The notes: generated by a model from the letters alone, not told the origin. A stretch of DNA of 64,000 bases from Flavobacterium sp. (GCF_024642105.1 NZ_JAHEBT010000052.1:530372-594371); one strand, 5' to 3'. Shown: positions 17,301-25,573, counted from the stretch's first letter. A program made the numbers and translations.

Positions 17301-17703
17301 TATACTCGCTGCAATTGCAAAAATCAATTTCAAAAAGCAAAATTAAATTTCAAAATTAGATTGTTTTAATCTCTAGAGATGGAATAGTATTTAACCACAT
17401 AGAAACATAGACTTGATAATAAAAAATTAAGAATAGATAGACGTTTCACTATTCACATAGGGAGAAAAATGGAAAGGATAGTTAGAAACCTTCACTCCTT
17501 TTCAAATTCTATTGATTAATCCCGTAGGGATTGTATATTGGTAACACAACGCTCCATATGAGTCAGAAGTCCCTTAGGGACGATATGGTCTTTAGCTAAT
17601 TCCATGTGTAGAAATCAAAAGAAAATCTACTTTAAAATCAGGAAATTAATTTTATATTGCTACATATTGACACAATGAAAACTAATCAACCAAAAACTAT
17701 AGT

Positions 17704-17841
17704 ATGAAAAAAGGGCATACCCAAATAGACCACAATGAGAAAGAAGACCATTGGTATTATATAGGAGATTGGTATTTTTACAATGAAATGAGACAACTCG
17801 ATTCTATAAAAACCTATAAAAAAGAGGAGTATAAAAAATAG
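17704..17841 (+). CDS. Small ORF, possible remnant of a MORN-like repeat protein
   Basis: 45 codons, ATG to TAG, beginning MKKGHTQIDHNEKED and containing WYYIGDWYFYNEM then QLDSIKTYKK. The aromatic G-W-x-F-Y-N-E pattern resembles one repeat of MORN-type proteins common in Bacteroidota, so this may be a fragment rather than a complete gene. No TAnnTTTG promoter was seen. It lies among repeat remnants. Confidence 0.3.
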   Translation: MKKGHTQIDHNEKEDHWYYIGDWYFYNEMRQLDSIKTYKKEEYKK

Positions 17842-18003
17842 CTACTATCCTTCTGAGGGTTTTATAAGAAACCCTCTCCTTCAAGATAGACCGCGTTAGG
17901 GATAGAAGCGGCATCCTTTTGTTTTAGATTGCCGCGTCGTGCCTCCTCGCAATGACTGAAACAAAAGATAAAGCGTACAGCCCGGCCAACGCCCAAAAAA
18001 TAA

Positions 18004-18037
18004 AAAACCTGCAAGACAATTATGCTTTGCAGGTTTT
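18004..18037 (-). terminator. Terminator-like hairpin downstream of fumarase
   Basis: Arms AAAACCTGCAA (18004-18014) and TTGCAGGTTTT (18027-18037). Read on the minus strand the stem is followed by T-rich sequence. It shares the CCTGCAA core of the REP-like family, so it may be a modified copy acting as a terminator. Confidence 0.55.
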
Positions 18038-18045
18038 GTATTTTA

Positions 18046-18076
18046 AACCTACAAGGTTTTGGAAACCTTGCAGGTT
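18046..18076. repeat. REP-like hairpin A (downstream of fumarase)
   Basis: 31 bp: arm AACCTACAAGGTTT, 3-bp loop, arm AAACCTTGCAGGTT (13 of 14 pairs). It is the exact reverse complement of the copy at 19725-19755, so the two flank the fumarase gene in inverted orientation. Confidence 0.85.
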
Positions 18077-18089
18077 AGGTCTTATTACA

Positions 18090-19691
18090 TTACAAATTCT
18101 CAAAGAAGTCATTCCCTTTATCATCGGTAATAATGAAGGCTGGGAAATCTTTCACTGTAATTTTACGCACGGCTTCCATGCCTAATTCTTCAAAGTCCAC
18201 TACTTCTACTTTCAAGATGTTATCTTGTGCCAAGATAGCGGCTGGTCCACCAATAGACCCTAAATAGAATCCGCCGTAGGTTTTACAAGCATCCGTCACT
18301 TGTTTGGTACGGTTTCCTTTGGCCAACATAATCATACTTCCCCCTGCTTTTTGGAACTCTTCTACATACACATCCATACGGCCTGCAGTGGTAGGCCCAA
18401 AACTTCCTGATGGCATTCCCTCCGGAGTTTTAGCGGGTCCTGCATAATAAATTGGGTGGTTTTTAAAATAGTCGGGCATTGGTTTACCCGCATCCAATAA
18501 TGCTGCGATTTTGGCGTGAGCGATATCACGTGCCACGATCAAAGTTCCGTTTAATTTCAAACGGGTTTTGATTGGGTATTGCGACAACTCGGCTAAAATA
18601 TCTGCCATTGGTCGGTTCAAATCCACCTCAACGGGTGCTTCCAAATGTGGTGGCGTAGCTGGTAAAAATTGTTTTGGATTGGTTTCCAATTGCTCTAGAA
18701 AAATCCCGTCTTTGGTAATTTTTCCTTTGATATTTCTGTCTGCCGAGCACGAAACTCCCAAACCAACAGGACAAGAAGCGGCGTGACGTGGTAAACGAAT
18801 CACACGCACATCATGAGCAAAATATTTTCCACCAAATTGCGCTCCAATGTGACTTTCTTGACAAAATTCCAACACTTTTTGCTCCCATTCTAAATCACGG
18901 AAAGCCTGACCTGCCATATTTCCTGAGGTAGGTAAATTGTCGAAATAGCCTGCTGAGGCTTTTTTAACTGCAGCCATATTCGCTTCGGCAGAAGTACCTC
19001 CAATAACTAAAGCCAAATGGTAAGGCGGACAAGCCGAAGTTCCTAAGTCTTTGATTTTTTGACGAACAAAAGCCTCCATCGATTTTTCGTTCAACAAGGA
19101 TTTGGTTTGTTGGTACAAAAACGTTTTGTTGGCTGAACCGCCGCCTTTTGCTAAAAACAAAAACTCATACGAACCGCCTTTTTTAGCATAAATATCGATT
19201 TGTGCTGGTAAATTAGAACCTGAATTTTTTTCTTCAAACATCGAAATTGGAACAATCTGCGAATAACGCAAATTCTTCTTTTGATAGGTATTAAAAATTC
19301 CTTTTGACAACCACTCAGCATCATCGACACCAGTATATACATTTTCACCTTTTTTGGCCATAACAATTGCCGTTCCGGTGTCTTGACAGGATGGCAACTG
19401 ACCTTCTATGGCTACGGCTGCATTTTGCAATAAATTATAGGCCACAAAACGATCGTTATCTGTTGCTTCGGGGTCGTTCAAAATGTTGTTTAATTTTTGC
19501 AAATGTGTTGTTCGCAACATAAACGAAACATCATTCATAGCTTCTTGCGCTAGCAATTCCAATCCTTTTGGATCAATGGTTAGAATTTTTCTATCGCCCA
19601 GTTGTTCGACTTGTACAAAGTCAGAACTAATTTTTTTGTACTGCGTATCGTCTTTTAAAATTGGATACGGATCTTGATATATAAAGTCCAT
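18090..19691 (-). CDS. Fumarate hydratase, class I ([4Fe-4S])
   Basis: 533 residues from ATG 19691 ([15 protein letters not shown]); an upstream in-frame start at 19742 would read through the REP-like hairpin and is rejected. It has the class I organisation with Cys ligands of the iron-sulfur cluster in [31 protein letters not shown] and GVSCSADRN. The C-terminal domain has [17 protein letters not shown]. It converts fumarate to malate in the TCA cycle. A candidate promoter has -7 TAACTTTAC (one mismatch) at 19719-19711. A TTTG 20 bp further up (19743-19740) would come from the REP hairpin. Confidence 0.94.
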   Translation of the reverse strand: MDFIYQDPYPILKDDTQYKKISSDFVQVEQLGDRKILTIDPKGLELLAQEAMNDVSFMLRTTHLQKLNNILNDPEATDNDRFVAYNLLQNAAVAIEGQLPSCQDTGTAIVMAKKGENVYTGVDDAEWLSKGIFNTYQKKNLRYSQIVPISMFEEKNSGSNLPAQIDIYAKKGGSYEFLFLAKGGGSANKTFLYQQTKSLLNEKSMEAFVRQKIKDLGTSACPPYHLALVIGGTSAEANMAAVKKASAGYFDNLPTSGNMAGQAFRDLEWEQKVLEFCQESHIGAQFGGKYFAHDVRVIRLPRHAASCPVGLGVSCSADRNIKGKITKDGIFLEQLETNPKQFLPATPPHLEAPVEVDLNRPMADILAELSQYPIKTRLKLNGTLIVARDIAHAKIAALLDAGKPMPDYFKNHPIYYAGPAKTPEGMPSGSFGPTTAGRMDVYVEEFQKAGGSMIMLAKGNRTKQVTDACKTYGGFYLGSIGGPAAILAQDNILKVEVVDFEELGMEAVRKITVKDFPAFIITDDKGNDFFENL

Positions 19692-19724
19692 GTAATGAAT
19701 TTTTAGAAAAGTAAAGTTACGAAT

Positions 19725-19755
19725 AACCTGCAAGGTTTCCAAAACCTTGTAGGTT
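19725..19755. repeat. REP-like hairpin B (between fumarase and rayT)
   Basis: 31 bp: arm AACCTGCAAGGTTT, loop CCA, arm AAACCTTGTAGGTT. It begins 9 bp after the rayT stop codon and sits 33 bp upstream of the fumarase start. It is the exact reverse complement of hairpin A. Confidence 0.85.
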
Positions 19756-19764
19756 TATAATCTT

Positions 19765-20334
19765 CTACTCAAAAGTAAATTTTTCCGAGACTATTTCACG
19801 TTTGAAATCGTGACAATAAATGAAATTTTCAACTCCTCCGAAGCAAGTGAGAACTTCATCTCTTACTAATTTAGTGGGTTTGTCTGAAATTATTGATTGA
19901 TACGATGAAAACAAAAAAAATTTGTAATCAATATCTAAGTGATGTTGCGGATTGAGATGAACATATTGAATTAAATTGGTCAAGTACGTTTGACTTTCAA
20001 TTTGTATTCTTCTGAAATGCTTTTCGAATAAACTTCCTGTTCTGTCAGATTGTTTGTTGAATGCTTTAGCATAAGCATTGAATAAATTAGACAAGGCTTG
20101 GGTGATTTCTTCTTCTTTAAGAACACGTATTACAAAATGAAAATGATTATCCATTAAACAATAGGCAAAAGTATCCGCTTTGTTTTCTAAATATTTTAAA
20201 TAGAGTTTTAAAAAATAACGTTTGTTTTCACCAGAAGCAAAGATAATTTCTCCATTTATACCACGATTATAAATGTGATAGAACTTGTCTTTTTCTAAAA
20301 CTTCTAATTTCATTGGATCTTTTCTTTTTTTCAT
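19765..20334 (-). CDS. REP-associated tyrosine transposase (RAYT, Y1_Tnp family)
   Basis: 189 residues of the IS200/IS605-like Y1 transposase superfamily. The HUH motif is in CLMDNHFHFVI. The likely catalytic Tyr is in NLIQYVHLNPQHH, and the start (KFYHIYNRGINGE) and GSLFEKHFRRI are typical. RAYTs cut and join single-stranded DNA at REP hairpins and are single-copy domesticated relatives of IS200. The ATG at 20334 directly abuts REP-like hairpin C. Hairpin B follows the stop codon by 9 bp, so the gene is bracketed exactly. An internal ATG at 20313 is a possible alternative start. Confidence 0.9.
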   Translation of the reverse strand: MKKRKDPMKLEVLEKDKFYHIYNRGINGEIIFASGENKRYFLKLYLKYLENKADTFAYCLMDNHFHFVIRVLKEEEITQALSNLFNAYAKAFNKQSDRTGSLFEKHFRRIQIESQTYLTNLIQYVHLNPQHHLDIDYKFFLFSSYQSIISDKPTKLVRDEVLTCFGGVENFIYCHDFKREIVSEKFTFE

Positions 20335-20362
20335 ACCTACAAGGTTTTGAAAACCTTGCAGG
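20335..20362. repeat. REP-like hairpin C (abuts rayT start codon)
   Basis: 28 bp: ACCTACAAGGTTTT / AAAACCTTGCAGG around one base. Its first base is immediately upstream of the rayT ATG, so in rayT mRNA the stem would end at the start codon. Confidence 0.85.
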
Positions 20363-20424
20363 ATAATTCAATAGTTCATGATGAAAGGTCTTTTTTTGGC
20401 CTTGTAAGAAAATGGGGGGGTTCT

Positions 20425-20452
20425 CCTGCAAGGTCTTTTTGACCTTGTAGGT
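20425..20452. repeat. REP-like hairpin D (GGTC/GACC subtype)
   Basis: CCTGCAAGGTC (20425-20435) pairs with GACCTTGTAGG(T) (20441-20452). It forms a pair with hairpin E, 12 bp away, in the same order and orientation as the pair at 25528 and 25574. Confidence 0.8.
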
Positions 20453-20464
20453 GTTGCTTTGTTG

Positions 20465-20497
20465 ATACCTACAAGGTTTTAAAAACCTTGTAGGTAT
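20465..20497. repeat. REP-like hairpin E (perfect)
   Basis: 33 bp, perfect 16-1-16 palindrome with arm ATACCTACAAGGTTTT. It lies 5 bp after the stop codon of the nucleoside-recognition protein gene and may serve as its terminator. Confidence 0.88.
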
Positions 20498-20502
20498 CCT
20501 AT

Positions 20503-21927
20503 TTAAAAAAACCAACTCGCTACCAAAATCGCTGTAATGACACAAATTAAATCTACCAAAAGCATAGTACTAAGGGCATAGCGTGTGTTTTTAATGTTGA
20601 TAGAACCAAAATATACCGCAATTACATAAAACGTACTTTCGGCACTACATTGAAAAATACTGCTTAATCTTCCCGTTAACGAATCGGCGCCAAAAGTATT
20701 CATGGAATCAATTAAAAATCCTCTAGATCCAGCAGAACTAAAAGGTCGTAACATAGCTACCGGTAAAGCGTCTGTGATTTCTTTGCTTACGCCAATATTC
20801 GAAAACACAAAAGAAATTCCGTTGCTGATGATTTCAAACAAACCACTATTTCTGAATAACGAAATAGCTACCAACATAGCCAAAACATAAGGAAAAATAA
20901 CGACTCCCGTTTTGATTCCGTTATTAGCTCCAACCACAAAGGATTCGAAAACTGTTGTTTTTGCTTCTGTGAATTTTTTCTCTTTAACGAATGAGAATAT
21001 CAATGTGAAAACTATTATAGCAACTAATATTAAAGCAGAAAGGTTACTTGTAAAATAGTTTTTACCAATTAAATCCAATGAATTTACATACATCAATAAA
21101 CCCACAATAGCTGCAATTAAAACCATTAACGACACTACTAAAGAAGCGCTTTTAAAATTGATTTTTTGCTTAATTCCAACAATTAAAAAGGCGGCAATTG
21201 TTCCAATAAACGAAGTGATAATACAAGGTAACATCACGTCGGCAGGATTGCTAGCGTTAGCTGCCGCACGATATCCAATTATTGAAGTGGCGATCAAGGT
21301 TAGTCCTGAAGCATGCAAACACATGAACATGATTTGGGCATCACTAGCTTTATCTTTTTCTGGATTGAGTTCTTGCAAACTTTCCATTGCTTTTAAACCA
21401 AACGGAGTGGCTGCCGAATCCAATCCAAGGAAATTAGCAGCAAAGTTTAAGGTCATGTACGAAATAGAAGGGTGATTTTCTGGAACAGAAGGAAAAACTT
21501 TTACAAATACGGGACTCAAAATTTGAGCTAATTTACCAGACGCTCCCGATATAATTAATAACTCCATCAAACCACAAAAGAAAGCCAAATAAGCAATAAG
21601 AGGTAAAATCAAATCGACCAAAGTGCTTTTGCAAGTGGCTAATAAACCATCCGATTTTTGGACTCCACTATAGATTTTAACTGTTTTGTTCGCGTACACA
21701 TAAGTAGTATCTGCATTGATTACCATCGTTTGATCAGGTGCTTTAGTAATGCTGTCTTTGACAAAAGCAGGAACTTGTTCCAAATACTTTTCAGCAACCA
21801 AAATAGGATCGTCTTTCTTCCCATTTAACAAATGATCAATAGTATAATTGTCACCCGAAAATAAACTAAAAACTACAAAAGCAATGGAGGAAATAAAAAT
21901 AACCAACCAAAATCTACTTAATACCAT
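20503..21927 (-). CDS. Nucleoside recognition (Gate) domain membrane protein, SpmA/SpmB-like
   Basis: 474 residues with about ten hydrophobic segments. After a membrane anchor and a periplasmic segment (residues 25-80), two Gate-type halves are seen: the first with SGASGKLAQILSPVFVKVFP and FLGLDSAATPFGLKAM, the second with ALPVAMLRPFSSAGSRGFLID. The two halves match SpmA and SpmB of Bacillus spore maturation, joined in one chain as is usual in Bacteroidota. Substrate and role are unknown outside spore formers. Single gene; hairpins follow its stop. Confidence 0.82.
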   Translation of the reverse strand: MVLSRFWLVIFISSIAFVVFSLFSGDNYTIDHLLNGKKDDPILVAEKYLEQVPAFVKDSITKAPDQTMVINADTTYVYANKTVKIYSGVQKSDGLLATCKSTLVDLILPLIAYLAFFCGLMELLIISGASGKLAQILSPVFVKVFPSVPENHPSISYMTLNFAANFLGLDSAATPFGLKAMESLQELNPEKDKASDAQIMFMCLHASGLTLIATSIIGYRAAANASNPADVMLPCIITSFIGTIAAFLIVGIKQKINFKSASLVVSLMVLIAAIVGLLMYVNSLDLIGKNYFTSNLSALILVAIIVFTLIFSFVKEKKFTEAKTTVFESFVVGANNGIKTGVVIFPYVLAMLVAISLFRNSGLFEIISNGISFVFSNIGVSKEITDALPVAMLRPFSSAGSRGFLIDSMNTFGADSLTGRLSSIFQCSAESTFYVIAVYFGSINIKNTRYALSTMLLVDLICVITAILVASWFF

Positions 21928-21980
21928 AATTTATATTTTTTGTAAAAATATAGATTTAAACCCAACAGATTTAAAAAAAA

Positions 21981-22046
21981 TAACACGGATTACACAAATT
22001 ATCACTAACTCAATTGGTGGAATCTGTGGAATTTGTGTTTCGATTA
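21981..22046. repeat. Imperfect inverted repeat, ACACGGATTACACAAATT family
   Basis: AACACGGATTACACAAATT (about 21982-22000) and AATCTGTGGAATTTGTGTTT (about 22021-22040) pair imperfectly around about 20 bp. It lies between the exonuclease stop and the start region of the nucleoside-recognition gene. Confidence 0.5.
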
Positions 22047-22757
22047 AACATGAATAATTTCGTCATCAATCAACAAATCTTCGCGTCGCAAGCGAAGGAA
22101 AATCTGTGCTACGGCAATCGTGTCTTTTTCGCAATAGGTCACAATGCGGTCGATGTCTTTTTCTACATAATAAACATGCCCCACCTGACTGCCGTCGATA
22201 TCGCCTTTTGAAGAAGGAATTCCCAATACTTTACACATCAATTTCAACGAAGTGAAATGCTTGTAATCGCCAAATTTCCACAATTCTAAAGTATCTAAAT
22301 GCGGAATTTCCCATGGTTTTTTGCCAAATAAATTCAGCTTGTTCGGAATAGGAATTTGGTTGATAATCATACGGCGCGCTAGAAACGGAATATCAAATTC
22401 CTTAGCATTGTGTCCACACAAAATATGTTGGGCTTGATTGAAATGATTGTTCAACAAATTATTAAAATCGCGTAAAATTTTCTTTTCGTCGCCAAAAAAA
22501 GAAGTCACTCTAAAATTACGCACATCGCCTTTAATTACAAAATATCCCACCGAAACACAAACAATTTTACCAAATTCTGCCCAAATTCCAGCACGGTCAT
22601 AAAACTCCTCGGGGCTAAAATCGTCCTTGCGTTGGTACTGGGTTTTGTTTTCCCAAAGCGCTTTCATTTCGTCGTCAAGCGAATGGAAATATTCTTCTTC
22701 TGGAACGGTCTCGATATCTAAAAAGAGAATGTGGTTGAGGTTAATTTTTTCGATCAT
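22044..22757 (-). CDS. DEDDy-family 3'-5' exonuclease (PolB-like, PF10108 type)
   Basis: 237 residues. Exo I motif is FLDIETVPEE (Asp and Glu), Exo II is CGHNAKEFDIPFLARR (Asp), and Exo III is TYCEKDTIAVAQ (Tyr-x3-Asp, DEDDy type). No polymerase domain is present. It probably trims single-stranded DNA or RNA ends in the cytosol; the exact substrate is unknown. The upstream gap (22758-22909) is filled with TTAGAT-rich repeats. Confidence 0.85.
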   Translation of the reverse strand: MIEKINLNHILFLDIETVPEEEYFHSLDDEMKALWENKTQYQRKDDFSPEEFYDRAGIWAEFGKIVCVSVGYFVIKGDVRNFRVTSFFGDEKKILRDFNNLLNNHFNQAQHILCGHNAKEFDIPFLARRMIINQIPIPNKLNLFGKKPWEIPHLDTLELWKFGDYKHFTSLKLMCKVLGIPSSKGDIDGSQVGHVYYVEKDIDRIVTYCEKDTIAVAQIFLRLRREDLLIDDEIIHV

Positions 22758-22767
22758 GGGATATATG

Positions 22768-22906
22768 GGTTAGATAGTTAGACTAATTAGATTTTTAGAT
22801 GATTAGATTTATGGATAACTAGATTATCAGAAAATAAATATACTAAACTGCCAGTATTTTAAGATTAAAATCTATCTAAATTTCTAAAAATCTATAAATC
22901 TAATCT
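22768..22906. repeat. TTAGAT-rich imperfect inverted repeat
   Basis: The left half carries many TTAGAT/ATTAGATTT units, and the right half carries the complementary ATCTAA/AAATCTAT units, so the whole 140-bp gap could fold back on itself. It is AT-rich and degenerate. Confidence 0.5.
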
Positions 22907-22909
22907 GTC

Positions 22910-23383
22910 TCATTCAAAAAGACTTTGTTGCGTACTTGGGTTTTCGTGTTCGAGCAACCACTTTTTGCGCCACAAACCTCCAGCATAACCGGTAAGCGAA
23001 CCATCCGTGCCAATTACTCGATGGCAAGGCACTACAATCCATAACGGATTTTTACCATTGGCCGAGGCTACCGCACGAATCGCTTTTACATCGCCAAGTT
23101 GTTTCGCTAATTCCAAATAACTCATGGTTTTGCCAAAAGGAATTTCGCATAATCCTTTCCATACTTTTTGTTGGAATTCAGTTCCAGCAGGATTCAATGT
23201 TAAATCAAAATGTGTTCTTTGCCCATCAAAATAGTCTTGGAGTTGCGCCACCGCTTCTTGTAAAACAGACGGAATTACCTTAGAAATTTCTCCTTCATCA
23301 GCAATCGAAATTATTGCAATGCCGTTTTCGTCGCCTTTAATGGTGGCCATTCCTAAAGGTGTTTTGATATTCACTGTTTCCAT
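22910..23383 (-). CDS. ogt: Methylated-DNA--protein-cysteine methyltransferase
   Basis: 157 residues. The active-site motif is VVPCHRVIG. FQQKVWKGLCEIPFGKTMSYLELA and RAVASANGKNPLWI are the DNA-binding and Arg-finger regions. It repairs O6-alkylguanine by taking the alkyl group onto its Cys, without an Ada regulatory domain. It lies downstream of hemB, separated by a terminator and a palindrome, so it is probably transcribed on its own. Confidence 0.94.
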   Translation of the reverse strand: METVNIKTPLGMATIKGDENGIAIISIADEGEISKVIPSVLQEAVAQLQDYFDGQRTHFDLTLNPAGTEFQQKVWKGLCEIPFGKTMSYLELAKQLGDVKAIRAVASANGKNPLWIVVPCHRVIGTDGSLTGYAGGLWRKKWLLEHENPSTQQSLFE

Positions 23384-23411
23384 TGGATAAAGATAATCGA
23401 TTTTGGTTCAA

Positions 23412-23445
23412 AATAAAAAACCACCCGAGTAGTCGAATGGTTTTT
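23412..23445 (-). terminator. Rho-independent terminator downstream of hemB
   Basis: On the minus strand a stem ending TGGTTTTTTATTTT forms with AAAAACCA (arms about 23415-23423 and 23438-23445). It follows the hemB stop and the palindrome at 23455-23487. Confidence 0.7.
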
Positions 23446-23454
23446 GTTGTTTTC

Positions 23455-23487
23455 AAAGCTTCCAGCCTTTTGAAGGCTGGAAGCTTT
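23455..23487. repeat. Perfect palindrome AAAGCTTCCAGCCTT type
   Basis: 33 bp with perfect 15-bp arms (AAAGCTTCCAGCCTT) and 3-bp loop. It starts 5 bp past the hemB stop. The CCAGCCTT core also occurs in the hairpin at about 15786-15812. Confidence 0.85.
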
Positions 23488-23492
23488 GGCTA

Positions 23493-24488
23493 TTATTTCT
23501 TCAATAATATCGCTGCTTCTTTCGCAAAATAAGTCGAAATCAAACTGGCTCCGGCACGTTTGATGCACATCAATTGTTCCATCATAATTTTGTCGTTGTC
23601 GAGCCAACCTCTTTCGGCTGCAGCCTTAATCATCGCATATTCGCCCGACACATGGAAAACCGTTACGGGAACATTCACGGCATTTTTTACTTCGCGAACG
23701 ATATCCAAATAGGCTATTCCTGGTTTTACCATGACCATATCAGCACCTTCTTCTACATCCCAAAGGACTTCTTTGATGGCCTCAATACGATTAGCATAAT
23801 CCATTTGATAGGTTTTTTTATCTTTTGGCACTACTACATCCGATTCTCTTGGCGCACTGTCTAAGGCATCTCGAAACGGACCATAAAACGCCGAAGCATA
23901 CTTGGCCGAATAACTCATAATTCCCACATTTTCAAATCCTGCTGCATCTAACCCTTGGCGCAAACGCAATACGCGTCCGTCCATCATATCGCTTGGTGCA
24001 ACAAAATCGGCTCCCGCTTGTGCATGCGAAACCGCCATTTTTACCAAAGCATCGTTGGTTGCATCATTGGCTACATCACCATTTTCAATGATTCCGTCGT
24101 GACCATAAACAGAATACGGATCCAATGCCACATCAGGCATCACAATCATCTCAGGACAAGCTGCTTTGATGGCACGAATAGCTTGTTGCATCAATCCGTT
24201 TGGATTCCACGCTTCTTTGCCTATGTTGTCTTTTAAATCTTCGCTTACTTTTACGTAGATATTCACAGCACGAATCCCTAAATCGAATAATTCTTGAACT
24301 TCTTTTACGGTTAAATCAATCGAACGACGAAAAATTCCTGGCATCGATGGAATTTCGACTTGTACATTTTCTCCTTCTGCAATAAACATCGGAAACATAA
24401 AATCGGCTGGACTTAATGTCGTTTCACGAACTAAAGAACGAATGCTTTCGTTCACACGTAATCTTCTACCTCTGTGTAATGGAAACAT
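23493..24488 (-). CDS. hemB: Delta-aminolevulinic acid dehydratase (porphobilinogen synthase)
   Basis: 331 residues from ATG 24488 (MFPLHRGRRLRVNES), the conserved family start. The longer frame from 24509 would translate the GCCCCCTAA repeat and is rejected. Active-site lysines lie in SYSAKYASAFYGPFRDA and MVMVKPGIAYLDI. It condenses two ALA molecules into porphobilinogen. It is the last haem gene of the minus-strand cluster, 119 bp after hemF, with an inverted repeat pair in that gap. Confidence 0.96.
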   Translation of the reverse strand: MFPLHRGRRLRVNESIRSLVRETTLSPADFMFPMFIAEGENVQVEIPSMPGIFRRSIDLTVKEVQELFDLGIRAVNIYVKVSEDLKDNIGKEAWNPNGLMQQAIRAIKAACPEMIVMPDVALDPYSVYGHDGIIENGDVANDATNDALVKMAVSHAQAGADFVAPSDMMDGRVLRLRQGLDAAGFENVGIMSYSAKYASAFYGPFRDALDSAPRESDVVVPKDKKTYQMDYANRIEAIKEVLWDVEEGADMVMVKPGIAYLDIVREVKNAVNVPVTVFHVSGEYAMIKAAAERGWLDNDKIMMEQLMCIKRAGASLISTYFAKEAAILLKK

Positions 24489-24493
24489 AATCG

Positions 24494-24616
24494 GCCCCCT
24501 AACCCCCAAAGGGGGAATTCCTATTAGGGGTCAATAGGTTTTAAGTTAATTCATAATTTTATTTATAGACAAAACATCAGTTTATTTGGTGTTTCCCCCT
24601 TCGGGGGTTAGGGGGC
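24494..24616. repeat. Inverted repeat pair of GCCCCCTAACCCCC elements between hemB and hemF
   Basis: Two 24-bp copies in inverted orientation, 24494-24517 and 24593-24616, differ at one base. Each begins GCCCCCTAACCCCC and ends GGGGGAA and is itself a small hairpin. The second copy overlaps the hemF stop codon and encodes its last two residues. Confidence 0.85.
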
Positions 24617-25516
24617 TATCCATTCAACTGGTTTTTCTAACACTTTAATTAATTTTTCTTCTTCGCTTCCAGCCACAGGATGATGGTCATAATGCCATTG
24701 AACGTGTGGTGGTAAACTCATTAAAATACTTTCTATTCGGCCATTGGTTTTTAATCCAAATAAAGTGCCTTTGTCGTGAACCAAATTAAATTCGACATAA
24801 CGACCACGGCGAATTTCTTGCCAAGTGCGTTGCTCTGATGTATAGGCTACGTCTTTTCTTTTTTCTACGATGGGCAAATACGCTTCAAGGAAAGAATTCC
24901 CAACTTCAGTAACAAAGTTGTACCAATCTTCCATCGATTGTTCTTCGGTTGCTTTTAAATAATCGAAAAACAAACCTCCCAATCCTCTGGCTTCGTTTCT
25001 ATGTGCGTTCCAAAAATACGCATCACATTGTTTTTTGTATTTCGGATAAAAATCAGAATTGTGTTTGTCACAAGCTGTTTTACAGGTTTGGTGAAAATGA
25101 ATGGCATCTTCTTCAAACAAATAATAAGGTGTTAAATCTTGGCCTCCGCCAAACCAACTATTGATTACCTTTCCGTTGTCATCGTACATTTCGAAATAAC
25201 GCCAATTGGCATGCACCGTTGGCACCATTGGACTCTTAGGATGAATGACCAAACTCAATCCGCAGGCAAAGAAATCAGCTTCGCCTACGTTGAATAATTT
25301 TTGCATCGAATCCGGTAATTTTCCGTGAACGGCTGAAATATTAACGCCTCCTTTTTCAAAAACGTTACCGTTTTCTATCACACGCGTTCTTCCACCACCG
25401 CCTTCGGGTCTGTCCCAAAGATCTTCACGAAATTTGGCAACGCCATCTATCTTCTCTAATCCTTGACAGATTTGATCTTGCAGGTTTTGTATGTAGGTAT
25501 AGAATTTGTTTTTCAT
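24608..25516 (-). CDS. hemF: Oxygen-dependent coproporphyrinogen III oxidase
   Basis: 302 residues from ATG 25516. Family motifs are EGGGGRTRVI, HPKSPMVPTVHANWRYFE, SWFGGGQDLTPYYLFEED and NEARGLGGLFFDYL. It converts coproporphyrinogen III to protoporphyrinogen IX using O2, which points to an aerobic life. The final residues A-P and the TAA stop come from a GCCCCCTAA repeat element. hemE lies 96 bp upstream, across two REP-like hairpins. Confidence 0.95.
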   Translation of the reverse strand: MKNKFYTYIQNLQDQICQGLEKIDGVAKFREDLWDRPEGGGGRTRVIENGNVFEKGGVNISAVHGKLPDSMQKLFNVGEADFFACGLSLVIHPKSPMVPTVHANWRYFEMYDDNGKVINSWFGGGQDLTPYYLFEEDAIHFHQTCKTACDKHNSDFYPKYKKQCDAYFWNAHRNEARGLGGLFFDYLKATEEQSMEDWYNFVTEVGNSFLEAYLPIVEKRKDVAYTSEQRTWQEIRRGRYVEFNLVHDKGTLFGLKTNGRIESILMSLPPHVQWHYDHHPVAGSEEEKLIKVLEKPVEWIAP

Positions 25517-25527
25517 TTTTCTCTTTT

Positions 25528-25555
25528 CCTGCAAGGTCTTTGAGACCTTGTAGGT
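25528..25555. repeat. REP-like hairpin F (GGTC/GACC subtype), in hemE-hemF gap
   Basis: CCTGCAAGGTC (25528-25538) pairs with GACCTTGTAGG(T). It is paired with hairpin G 18 bp away, as hairpins D and E are. Confidence 0.8.
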
Positions 25556-25573
25556 AGTTATATTATTTTTTAA

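Larger units (their letters stand above)
17301..18089. other. Gene-poor region with repeat remnants
   Basis: 789 bp with only one small ORF (17704-17841). It contains short palindromes TCCCGTAGGGA (about 17520) and TCCCTTAGGGA (about 17571) in a segment that looks like a dispersed repeat. A second repeat-like block (ACCGCGTTAGGGATAGAAG near 17890 to about 17990) resembles the 15.8 kb element in reverse. Two hairpins end the region, just downstream of fumarase. Nothing else was recognised. Confidence 0.6.

Noticed and set aside
17952..18185. 77-codon plus-strand ORF
   Set aside because: It runs through repeat hairpins into antisense of fumarase and has no protein-like features.
20267..20545. 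92-codon ORF on the minus strand over the REP-like hairpins
   Set aside because: It is made of hairpin sequence (PTRFLKPCRY repeated) plus the ends of two genes; a chance frame.
24489..24509. N-terminal extension of HemB (MGVRGPI)
   Set aside because: It is encoded by the GCCCCCTAA repeat element; the family starts at MFPLHRGRR.
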